DNA from: Euclidia mi
Lineage: Eukaryota; Arthropoda; Insecta; Lepidoptera; Erebidae
DNA length: 64,000 bases
Assembly: GCA_944739405.2 (NCBI GenBank)
Contig: OX123185.2
Location: 9,235,840 to 9,299,839, forward strand
Direction: 5' to 3'
Part shown: positions 54,636 to 64,000 of the stretch, in pieces
Layout of the letters: the number at the start of each line of letters is the position of its first letter
How positions within the stretch are numbered: the first letter of the stretch is position 1
Position numbers and translations under genes: made by a program
Notes under the pieces: model-generated
The model's input: the letters and a program-made list of their open reading frames with translations, nothing else
What the model was told of the DNA's origin: nothing
Database searches by the model: none

Positions 54636-55622
54636 CATCATCATCATCATATCAGCCAAATGACGTCCACTGCTGGACATAGGCCTCCCCCAAGGTTCTC
54701 CACACAAACCGGTCTTGAGCCGCCCGCATCAGACCGCCTCCCGCGATCTTGACGAGATCGTCGGTCCACCTTGCGGGGGACCTACCTCTGCTGCGTCGTC
54801 CGGTACGTGGCCGCCACTCCAGAACCTTTCTGCCCCAACGGCCATCGGTTCTTCGAGCTATGTGCCCTGCCCACTGCCACTTCAGCTTGGCTATCCGGAG
54901 AGCTATGTCGGCGACTTTGGTTCTACTGCGGATCTCCTCATTTCTGATTCGATCTCGCAGGGAAACTCCAAGCATAGCTCTCTCCATCGCCCTCTGAGTG
55001 ACCTTTAGCCTTGTGATAAGGCCCATAGTGAGCGACCACGTCTCTGATCCGTAAGTCATCACTGGCAACACACACTGGTCAAAGACTTTCGTCTTGAGAC
55101 ACTGCGGGATATCGGACGAGAAGATATGTCGTAGCTTCCCGAACGCTGCCCAACCGAGTTGGATTCGAATATTGACCTCCTTCTCGAAGTTGGACCTACC
55201 TAATTGGACTATTTGTGCCAGGTAGATATACCTGTCGACAACTTCGAGCGTAGAGTTCCCAACCTGAATAGGAGCAGGTACAACATGGACGTTCGACATG
55301 ATTTTCGTCTTGTCCATGTTCATCTTAAGACCTACTTGTTGTGAGACACTACAGAGGCCATCGAGCATTGTGCCTAGGTCTTCCATGGTCTCAGCCACGA
55401 CTACGATATCGTCTGCGAATCGAAGGTGAGTGATGTACTCGCCGTTGATGTTGATGCCAAGTCCATTCCAGTCCAGAAGCTTGAAAACATCCTCCAGCGC
55501 AGTGGTAAACAGTTTCGGGGATATGACATCCCCCTGTCTCACCCCTCGCTGGAGTTTAATAGGTTTCGAACTCTGATCCTGGAGGCGGACTGATATAGTG
55601 GCGTTTTCATGCAAACATAAAC
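54636..55622 (-). mobile_element. RTE-clade LINE, 5'-truncated, with target duplication
   Basis: Direct repeats ATAAACTTAACT lie at 54,624-54,635 and 55,623-55,634. The 3' end on the minus strand is a short GATGA repeat. The length of 987 bp shows 5' truncation. Confidence 0.85.
54652..55614 (-). pseudogene. RTE LINE RT, C-terminal half
   Basis: An uninterrupted 320-codon frame with RGVRQGDVISPKLFT, the catalytic-type box LRFADDIVVVAE, TKIMSN, then the C-terminal block VLPVMTYGSETWS, QRAMERAMLGVSLRDRIRN, KWQWAGHIARRTDGRWGR and GRSPARWTDDLVKIAG. These are hallmarks of RTE RTs. The endonuclease and RT N-terminus are missing because of 5' truncation, so the first ATG is not an original start. 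No stop or frameshift inside suggests a fairly young insertion. Confidence 0.9.
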
Positions 55623-55634
55623 ATAAACTTAACT

Positions 55635-56082
55635 AGATTCCTAAATATGCGTATACGTCATGATCAGAAATATTAGGAGAGTGAAAACTAAAATAACAAA
55701 AAGAGGGAAAGAAACTTATTGTGTAACATACGTTACATTTATGTAACTACTAGAGTTAGTATAGTATGGTATAGTGTTTGATGTCGAGTATGCCATCTCT
55801 TCGCAAAAATACAATTTCCTTCTCATATTTTCCGCAGTCACCCCTTTGGACACTCAACTTCCGTCAGATCGTGGTCCATCAGACACGATCGCCGAGTCTG
55901 GTTAGTGGATCCTTCCTCCAGATGAAGATACACCGCCTTTAACACTAAATTGTCATAAAAACTTTTTAATGTCCTGTTTTGACCGCATTTTTTTTTATTT
56001 TGTGTGAGCTAGTCGGCTCTACATAAAAAGTATTATCAATAAAATACATCGTTGATCATCACTATCACTACATATAAGTACA
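55635..56082. other. Nothing recognised
   Basis: No supported feature. Confidence 0.3.
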
Positions 56083-56279
56083 CTAGATGAGCCCCGAGTT
56101 ACACCCGCGTTATTTAAGGCAACTGTTCCGCTCCCGTGTCTCATAGCGTGATGTTATTAGCCTATAGCTTTCCTCGATAAATGGGCTATCTAACACTGAA
56201 AAACTTTGTAGTTCCTGAAATGAGCAAACAAACAAATAAACTCTTCAGCTTTATATATAATTATTAGTATTAGATTAGA
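56083..56279 (-). mobile_element. Helitron-like repeat, second copy of the 21.6-kb family
   Basis: On the minus strand it starts TCTAATACTAATAATTATAT and ends with CTAG before T. The body shares the ACAAACAAATA and TCGAGGAAAGCTATAGGC type phrases with 21,561-22,264. Confidence 0.6.
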
Positions 56280-56713
56280 TATGTATTAAAAAAGAAAGTC
56301 ACCCGTTGCATCTGTTTGTCTGACAAATTCCTCATAAACGCAAAAGCTTCAGAACGGATTTTATGCGGTTTCTATTAAATGACAGAATGATTCATAAGAA
56401 AGGTTTCGGTGTATATTGTACCAATCATTACAAACAAATTTTACTTCGGCACCATACCTGGGAAATTACTGGTTCAAGAGATATTGAGGCTCAAAGTCAC
56501 GACTTTTTTTTCTAATTATTCCAAAATCGTGTTTTGAATGATGAGTGTAAACTTTCTTCCAAATAAACATAAACAAAATTATCAATAATTCCTAAAATAA
56601 ACGGCTTTAATGTTCCCTAAACGCAATGTACGCTCTACAAGCCATCAGCTGCGCTGTAGGCGAGGGCATTACCATCGGCCGCGCGACCACATGATCATAA
56701 ACTGCCGACGTTA

Positions 56714-57021
56714 GGGCGGTTTCAGATTAGCGATTTATACGCGCGTATAAGCTCGTTTTTGAAAGCGCATGTAGGCCTGTATAGGCGCGCCTTTTGGCAC
56801 ACGCGCAACTCGTACGAGCGTTGACGCGGTTCTAAGTTCGTATAAGCTTGAGCCGTCAGATTTTGACACTGACACGATGTCACTACCGTTTCGAGCGAAG
56901 ATATCGAAATATGCCGTTTACGCGAGTCCGGTTTTTGAAGCGCGTAATTTAGTGCGCGTGTAAGCGCGTATGCTGAAACGATCGTATACGCGCAGAAAAA
57001 TACGCTAATCTGAAACCGCCC
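56714..57021. mobile_element. PIF/Harbinger-like MITE, 308 bp
   Basis: Perfect inverted ends GGGCGGTTTCAGATTAGCG, with TTA duplicated at 56,711-56,713 and 57,022-57,024. The interior is rich in ACGCGCG/CGCGTAT words. No transposase. Confidence 0.85.
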
Positions 57022-57024
57022 TTA

Positions 57025-57780
57025 GGTACCGCCCGCGGTGTAGGCACGATGCATTTCTCGTGCCATTTTTTTTCTGCAAGCGGGTGCATTGCGGCTTATA
57101 AAATGTGTCTATTTTTCAAGCTTAAAATAAATCGTTTCCCAGGTCTTATTTTCGCGTAGTATGACTTGGCGTGATGTCCAAAACGAGTAGACTTCGGCTT
57201 GGTGATGGGTCTTTTGGTACCCTGTATATTGTGTCGATATACGGGTCGCCAGTATCAAATGATTTCTGAGAACAATAGTCGAGTGCCAATTAATGACGAA
57301 TTCGCATCAGTTATTATTGTTTTAAACTATTCCGTACCGAATATAAAATTGCTGCGTTGAATTATTTCAACGGACAATAAACCCAGGTAATAATAGAAAT
57401 ATCCGTCATCGGAACTCTGTTGAATGGCTTCCGTATATATATCAGTATATTATTTTTCGTATTTAGTATTATCGATACTGAAATACACAAGTCGTATCAG
57501 GTGAATGTCGGTATCAAAGCTACGCATTTTATCATTTAAAACGAAATAATCTATTACATGCGAAAGGTACTCATAACGTAATCCCGAAAACGGCCAGACC
57601 TAAAAAGCTGTTTCTAGAGAAGTAGTTTATGCATAGTATGCGTCCGATAAGTTTGTATGAAAATTAAGATATAATGTAATTTTTATATTAAGCCGCGGGC
57701 AACAGTTACTATTCTACAAAACAAACTAAGTCACCAACAAGAAATGCAAGAAAAAGTTGACAACGTAAAAGATGATATGC
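57025..57780. other. Nothing recognised
   Basis: No supported feature. Confidence 0.3.
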
Positions 57781-57784
57781 GTGC

Positions 57785-58215
57785 CGGTCTCAACACTAAG
57801 GATGCGATACGAAGTGAAGGCCTTGCAGTAGAAAAGCGGACTCCGAACTCAAAGACGATAGACTTGGATCGCAACCAGGACAACGCTAGCTGATGATGAC
57901 AATCATTCTCTTACCCTGTTTCCAATTTGATTGGGGGCGGGGCAGTATGTTCTTCGCTTCCACACTTGATCTTATGCGTTCCAATCTACTCACGACTAAG
58001 GATGCCGAAGACCATGCAAAGTGGAGATCTTGCAGTTGGTAAGTGGACGCTGAACTCCAAGACCAGGAGTTTCGTTCGCAACCGGAACAACTCTAAGACG
58101 ATGATGTTGAGTATCATTTTCGTGCCCTGTTCCCAAGTTGCTTGGAATCGGCGCACTGAATTCGCTTCCACACTTCTCTATCGCCCGTCATCTAATCATT
58201 CACTCTTTTCTCTTT
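57785..58215 (+). repeat. Imperfect head-to-tail dimer of a LINE-derived repeat
   Basis: Two units of about 215 bp share ACTAAGGATGC, CTTGCAGT, TCGCAACC, CCAATTTG/CCAAGTTG and CGCTTCCACACTT. The phrases are typical of 3' parts of lepidopteran RTE-like repeats. Frames inside are not genes. Confidence 0.5.
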
Positions 58216-58383
58216 TACTTTGTTTTATTTATTCTGGACGAAGTTATTCTTTCTCTCTTCTTGCATACTCCTCATGCGACTAAATAAGTACTTCACAAAG
58301 CGCAAGTTGTTAAATGCAAACTTCAATCTCGATTATACCAAAGTGCGTCATACGGTAATATAGCCTGTCTGTCTACACAGTTC

Positions 58384-58802
58384 GTGGATGGCAAAACAGC
58401 TGTGACGTCACGTCGCGCCCCTGCGCCGCGAGCCTCGCTACGAGTGACGCACAGCAGTGGGCCGCTCCCTCGCCCCCCTCCTCCTCGCCGGCCTTATAAA
58501 TACCGGGGACACACGAGGCTTCGCCCTTTTTGCTCCGGCCAACACCACCGAGTTGAGTACATCATCCGAAGACCTGTGAAGTGCCAACGTCCCCCACGCC
58601 CTTGATAATTGTCTCATCTGCTAATTTTAAGTGTCAGCTCTTTTTGTATCGAATCGAATAACTAGAATTATAACGCGAGTTTAAACTTTCCTGGTGATAT
58701 TTTTTTATTTATTTCCCGTAAGTCAACCTAATTATATCTCTTTAATTGCTCGGCGAGTGATCGATCCCGGCTACCACGTGGAAATCAATCACTAGTGCGA
58801 CA
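58384..58802 (+). repeat. Ty3/Gypsy 5' LTR (left border uncertain)
   Basis: The right border is the CA at 58,801-58,802 just before the primer binding site. The partner LTR is outside the window, so the left border is a guess. The LTR is GC-rich at its left and holds promoter-like sites. Confidence 0.6.
58403..58502 (+). promoter_or_regulatory. Gypsy LTR promoter: CRE-like site and TATA box
   Basis: TGACGTCA (58,403-58,410) is a perfect CRE/ATF-type palindrome. TTATAAATA (58,494-58,502) is a good TATA box, and transcription would begin about 25-30 bp further on. The gag frame lies downstream on the same strand. Confidence 0.6.
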
Positions 58803-58803
58803 T

Positions 58804-58821
58804 TGGCGCCCAATAGAATTT
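58804..58821 (+). promoter_or_regulatory. Primer binding site
   Basis: TGGCGCCCAATAGAATTT follows the LTR after one base. TGGCGCCC is a common tRNA-primed start of minus-strand synthesis. The exact tRNA was not assigned. Confidence 0.65.
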
Positions 58822-59297
58822 TTAATTATATTTTTAAAACGTAAGTTGGCACTTTACAGGTGAGTGAAATAATTTCTTTTTCTCTTGTATATTTTTCTCC
58901 TGTGTGTGCATATATTCTGGTGTGGTGAATTGCGTACAGGTACAGTTTCTATCTATTTTGGTTGGCCATAAGCAATTTAACTGTGTAAATAACATAACGG
59001 TGATTTAATTAACGTCGGTCTAAAATCACGTTCCACCGCGGGCAGCGTGTCGAGCCGCCAACCGGTTCTAACCGCTTAGCCGTTGAACTAACAAGCCTCG
59101 TGTTCGCGAAAAAATATTGTGATTCAACCTTTGAGTGACCTTTAAGAATTTTTTTAATCCTTTACCAATCATCACACCATTGTATAATTTAGTTTACTTC
59201 AGCTTTTTTTAGCACGGTATTCGATTTTCTGGCGATATTTAATTTTTTTTCTAGTGCCGGCGTAAATACTTAGATTTTCTATTATTGTTTTGTAATA

Positions 59298-60592
59298 ATG
59301 GCTTACATTATAAATTTCTCATTATTAACTAAAGCGGAATTAGAATATGAGACCACAATACGCGGCGTTTCAAAGCCTGACGATCCCCGCAAACAAATCG
59401 CTAAACTTTCAGTTAAAACTCCCTCAGAGGATATATTATCTTCACCCTTCCCACCAGAGGAGGATGTGGCAGAAGTGGAAAAGACGTTATTAAGATCAAA
59501 TAAACACTTATCTATGTTGGAAGCAAACTATACTTCCGAGCTTCAACAGAAGGTCGAAACCGTGCTACACCATTGTTTTCATCGACTGAATAGGGTGGAT
59601 ACCGGCAGTCTTGATATTAAAAAAATTGAGTCTGTGTGGAATAAATTTAATGACTTATATGCGAAATTACAATTAATCACGAGCCGTAATTTGCGGTCGG
59701 ATTGCTCAGTGGCAGAGGGAAACACTTCCTATAATTACGACCGTAAGCTTTTTTCGGAATAAGTAAATTCAAATTTAACGGTAAATCATGTGTAAGATCC
59801 TTTATTGAAAAAATTGATGAATTTATGTCCTGTAGATCTATTCCACACGACAAGATGTTGTCTTTCGCTTTTGAAATATTTTCGGGTGACGCATTAGTTT
59901 GGTATCGTTCTGTTAAAAATAATGTAAAGACTTGGTTAGAACTTTGCGAACTTTTGAAACAAGATTTTAGTCCGCATAACTACGATTATCGGCTTATGAC
60001 GGAGATTCGTCAGCGCTCACAGGGCGAAAACGAATCAATAACTATTTACGTGGCAAAAATGCACGGTCTGTTTTCGCGACTTAGTTCTCCTATCGCTGAT
60101 TCGGAGAAGCTAGAAATTTTACTAAATAATATTAGACCTTGTTACACTAATTGTCTGCTCACTGCAAAGGTTGTTGATGTTGATAGTCTGGTCGAAGTTT
60201 GTCGTCTTTTCGAAAATTACCAAAGTCACAGTAAGCAATTTTCTGAACCCCCTTAAGTTTCAAAGAATACTGTAGCACCCGATCTAGCGTATAATTATCC
60301 GTTTTCTAATTTTTCTTCAAACAAAAATGTTTACAAAAATAACCACTTCAATAAATATAACTCTGTCGCTGATACATCGAGATACAAGTCTGTACCACAA
60401 GTTAACGCCGTATCGAGTACTTCTAATATAAATAAAAAATTTTGCGTGCGTTGTAGATGCAATTCGCACTCATTACGTAATTGCCGTCAGCCACACTACC
60501 TAATCTGTTTTAAGTGCGGTACAAAGGGTTTCAAGGTGTCAGACTGCCCCAATTGTAAATCTAAGTCGACCCCTACAGTTTCAAAAAACTAG
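59298..60592 (+). pseudogene. gag: Ty3/Gypsy gag, one frameshift and one stop
   Basis: ATG at 59,298 opens MAYIINFSLLTKAELEYE and runs to 59,762. The capsid part continues in another frame (FNGKSCVRSFIEKIDEFM, then FEIFSGDALVWYRSVKNNV and HNYDYRLMTEIRQRSQGEN), so there is an indel in the T run near 59,750. An in-frame TAA at 60,254-60,256 interrupts it. After it the same frame holds two zinc-knuckle-like sequences, CVRCRCNSHSLRNC and CFKCGTKGFKVSDC. The second has Phe where a metal-binding His is expected. The frame ends at TAG 60,590-60,592, directly after A-AAA-AAC. The protein would have formed the virus-like particle. Confidence 0.85.
60583..60589 (+). promoter_or_regulatory. Candidate -1 ribosomal frameshift site (A AAA AAC)
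   Basis: The heptamer is in gag frame (TCA AAA AAC TAG). Slipping back one base gives CTA GTT AAC..., the pol frame, which is open from 60,589 to the TGA at 61,825. Site, phase and stop position are exactly as expected for a Gag-Pol -1 shift. Confidence 0.75.
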
Positions 60593-63500
60593 TTAACAAG
60601 GATTGTGGAAAATCAAATTATACAACTAATTGTAATAAAACAGAGTGGAATAATTGGTTGGACTTTTTAAAAAAATTCTTTAGTAGCTATCATATATCCT
60701 CAATCCGTAATTCTAAAGTAGAATATTTACCTTACGTTACTCTAAAAGCAAACGGAATACCTACCACTGGTCTTTTAGATTCTGGATCTTGCGTTACAAT
60801 TTTAGGTAATAATTTGCATAACTTGTTTTTGAAAGACGATGTTTTGGATAAATCGAAACCTTTAAGGTTAATAACAGCTGGCGGCGAACGATTTGAGTCT
60901 TTGGGATTGGTGTTTCTACCCTTTGAGTTTCAGGATAAATTGATTAACTTAGAAGTTCATGTTGTACCTGGGATTCAAAATTCCCTTATCCTTGGCATGG
61001 ATTTTTGGCGAAGCTTTGGCCTATTTCCTAACAAATTAGAGTCTGTTTTGATTGTGAACAAGTCTGACGCTCAAGTAATGGAGTTGCAGGCAGTTCCCCC
61101 TACACATCTTGTTTCTTATGATCATCTTACAGTCGACCAGAGAGCTACCGCTAACAACATTATTTCTAAATTTACCGATATTTCATACGAGAATCGGGGT
61201 CTCGGTTGCACAAATATTATTTCTCATTCAATTGATACAGGTGATTGCCCCCTTATTCGGCAAAGATTTTATCGCATGTCTCCCGATAAACAAAGAATTT
61301 TAATAAAACATCTTGACGATATGCTCTCAGAGGATGTTGTTGAACGATCTGAAAGCCCGTGGTCAAACCCGGTCATTTTGACCCCTAAGAAGAATGGTGA
61401 ACTGCGTTTCTGTTTGGACAGTCGTAAATTAAATTCCGTTACAAAAAAAGATGCTTATAGCTTGCCTTATATTTCGGAAATTTTAGATAATCTGAGACAT
61501 GCTAAATACTTGTCTAGTTTAGATTTGTCTAAATCTTTTTGGCAAACATTAATTAAAGAAGAGGACCGTTGCAAAACAGCCTTTTATATTCCTACGCGTG
61601 GCACATTTCAATTCAAAAGAATGCCCTTCGGTCTTACGAATGCGCCAGCTAGTCAACAACGATTAGTTGATATTTTATTTTATGGTCCAGAATTTGAAAA
61701 TAAGGTTTTCTGTTTTATCGATGACATAATCTGTATCACGTCCAGCTTCAACGAGCATATTACTCTTTTATTACGCATTCTTGATAAACTAAAAAGTGCT
61801 AATTTAACAATTAATCTCGAAAAATGACAATTTTTTAGAGATAAACTAAAATATTTAGGCTATGTTGTCGACTCGATCAATCGAGAGGGATGCAATCCAC
61901 TAGGGATTGCATCCCAATCCGGATAAAGTAAATTCAATGAAAAATTATCCCACTCCTTCTAATAGAAAAGAAGTACGTCGTTTTTTAGGCGCAGCCTCGT
62001 GGTACAGGCGTTTTATACCGAATTTTAGCTCTATTGCTGCACCCTTAAATAAGTTAACATCTCAAAGTTAAAACGCACCTCCATTCTGTTGGACGACAGA
62101 GGCTAATGAGGCGTTTAATAACCTAAAGAATTGTTTGATTTCCTCCTCGGTGTTGGCTTGACCTGACTACTCGCAACCTTTTGAAATACACTCAGATGCT
62201 AGCGATTTTGGACTTGGCGCGATCCTCTGTCAAAGGTTAAATGGTGAGGAAAGAGTCATAGCGTACTATAGCAAATCACTCACTAAGCAAGAAAAAAATT
62301 ACAGTGCCACAGAGCCCGAAGCCCTGGCTGTTCTATCTGCTATAGAACACTGGCGTTGTTATGTTGAAAATGGTAAAAAGTTTATTGTTTACACAGATCA
62401 CGCTGCTTTGAAATGGTTCTTGACTTTAAATAACCCTACTGGCCGGTTAGCCAGATGGGGAGTTCGCTTATCTTCCTATAATTTCGAAATACGTCATCGT
62501 CGGGGTTCCGATAACGTTTTACCTGATTTTCTGTCTCGCTCTTTACCCGTTTCTGCTATTGCTAATGATATAAATATAGATATTAATTCTAATCAGAATT
62601 TACCAGTTTCTACTAATGATCCTTGGTATTTAAATATCTATAAAGGCTGTTTAAGTTCTCCGACTTCCTTTGTTAACTATCAAGTAACAAACAATAAATT
62701 GTATTGTTTTAAAAAAACATTAAACCCTCTCACTAGAGCATTTCAATGAAAAGAGGTTATTCCGTCTGACCAAAGAAATGACATTCTAAGGGAGAATCAT
62801 TCTTCGCCCACTGCTGGACATCTGGGTATTTTTAAGACATACAAACGTCTCGCACTTAATTACTTTTGGCCTGGTATGTACACCGATGTTGTCAAGTTCG
62901 TCAGTTCATGTGAACCTTGTATCACCCATAAACACCAAAATCACCCAAATTTAGGTCTAATGGGAAAACCCAAATCATGTCAAAAGCCCTTTCAGACGAT
63001 TAGTATTGATTTGATTGGTCCATTGCCTCCCAGCAGGAAACAAAACACTTTTATATTTGTGGTCAGTTGTTGTTCCTCTAAATATTGTTTACTTCTCCCC
63101 ATTAAACGGGCAACTGCAGAAGTGATAACAAAAATTCTTGAGGAAAATGTATTTTTGGTGCATGGAATTCCATCTACTATTGTTTTGGATAACGGTAAAC
63201 AATTTATTAGCGCAACCTTTAAAAGTATGTTGTCAAAATATAAAATTCCAAATTTGCATTTTACACCGTTGTATACTCCCCACGTTAACTCGGTTGAACG
63301 TTACAACAAAACCATTATGACAGCTATTTCAACTTTCATAGAATCTGATCATCGAATCTGGGACACTCTAATCACTAAAGTTCAATTCGCCCTTAACTGC
63401 GCAGTTAGTGAGGTTACTGGTTATTCTCCTAATTTCCTTGTTTTTGGTAGGGAGGTCATAACATGTGGTTCTCAGTATATTGACAAGGAATTTAATTCCG

Positions 63501-63847
63501 ATATGGTGCTTGAACCACGGGACGGCTATGTCGAAACTTTAGGCTACTTATCTTCTATTTTCGAGAAGGTACATTCAGCTCTGTTGTCGGCCCACCAACG
63601 AAATTGTTCATCTTATAATCTTCGCCGTAAACAGGCAGAATTCAATGTCGGTGATATAGTTTGGCGCAGAACGTTTCTACTTAGTGACAAGGATAAATAC
63701 TTTAGCAAGAAATTGGCGCCTAAATTTATTAAATGTAAGATTGCCTCAAAAAAATCACCTCTAGTGTACAAACTTAACGACATGGCCGGAAAACCTTTAG
63801 GCGAATGGCACATCAAGGATTTAAAGTTGATTAATTACAAAGAATAA
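60589..63847 (+). pseudogene. pol: Ty3/Gypsy pol: protease, RT, RNase H, integrase; several breaks
   Basis: The protease has LLDSGSCVTILG. RT has LDLSKSFWQ, MPFGLTNAPA and the catalytic box FIDD. TGA at 61,825-61,827 then stops it. A 29-bp inverted repeat (61,887-61,915) shifts the frame, and RT continues as EVRRFLGAASWYRRFI. RNase H (IHSDASDFGLGA, TEPEALAV, YTDHAALKW) is crossed by TAA at 62,069-62,071 and TGA at 62,159-62,161. TGA at 62,747-62,749 precedes the integrase HHCC region (HSSPTAGHLG; CEPCITHK). The integrase core looks intact: IDLIGPLP, VLDNGKQF and VNSVERYNKT. The C-terminus ends GEWHIKDLKLI at 63,847. The element's 3' end and LTR lie beyond the window. Confidence 0.9.
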
Positions 63848-64000
63848 TAAAAGTATAAAAACAACAATGTAAGACGCATATCTATACAAAGTTATAATTA
63901 CCTACATAATTATTTGTGAAGGCCGACAATGGTTCTTTTGTTTTCGAGTCGAAGCTCACAAGATAATGCATTGTGTTGTGTTAATGATTTATGTAAACAT
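63848..64000 (+). other. Start of the Gypsy 3' untranslated region
   Basis: AT-rich sequence after pol, cut by the window edge. No LTR start is recognised. Confidence 0.4.

Noticed and set aside
1..64000. CRISPR array or bacterial operon
   Set aside because: No regularly spaced direct repeats with unique spacers. The only tandem arrays are minisatellite-like, and gene content is eukaryotic mobile DNA.

Overview
The window looks like a repeat-dense piece of an insect nuclear genome, most likely a moth or butterfly. Evidence: low GC, spliced gene remnants with GT-AG introns, many tRNA-derived SINEs of the type common in Lepidoptera, short Helitron-like elements that start TCTTAATATATAA and end CTAG between a host A and T (Lep1-like), and RTE, Jockey/CR1-type, BEL/Pao, Ty3/Gypsy, mariner and PIF/Harbinger-like elements. 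I see no bacterial gene, CRISPR array, rRNA or functional tRNA gene. The species cannot be named from this sequence.

Layout. 0.3-1.6 kb: frameshifted BEL/Pao gag (minus). 3.3-8.4 kb: Harbinger-like MITE, SINEs, two LINE remnants (YADD reverse transcriptase piece; RTE endonuclease+RT piece) and MITEs. 8.8-10.1 kb: small spliced minus-strand gene of unknown function, possibly with its start codon split by an intron. 12.4-29.3 kb: a decayed Maverick/Polinton, the most interesting region. 29.3-43.4 kb: nested SINEs, Helitrons, MITEs and a Jockey/CR1-like LINE ORF2. 43,546-51,773: a BEL/Pao retrotransposon on the minus strand with two 507-bp LTRs (12 differences) and a GTTAC target duplication. 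51.8-58.3 kb: SINEs, hairpin MITEs, a 5'-truncated RTE LINE with a 12-bp target duplication, a Harbinger MITE and a LINE-derived dimer. 58.4 kb to the right edge: a Ty3/Gypsy element with LTR promoter, primer binding site, gag, a candidate -1 frameshift site and pol; its 3' LTR is outside the window.

The Polinton carries, on the plus strand, a protein-primed family B DNA polymerase and a small spliced gene. On the minus strand, in transcription order, it carries a packaging ATPase, a conserved protein of unknown function, a protein with a phage-tail-fibre-like motif, a chromodomain integrase, a phospholipase-A2-like/hydrophobic virion-type protein, an adenain-like cysteine protease, a penton (minor capsid) protein, a double-jelly-roll major capsid protein and a small conserved protein. 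This is a virion-making and genome-packaging set beside a self-synthesising transposon set. The polymerase is frameshifted and its motif C reads ETDS. Three other genes each carry one in-frame stop. The penton gene is cut by a 5,040-bp insertion flanked by TCGA, which contains a 43-bp minisatellite, a Helitron-like element, SINEs and a nearly intact mariner. I read it as a relict endogenous virus-like element that cannot act on its own.

Stretches not listed as features hold only short AT-rich sequence in which I recognise nothing.
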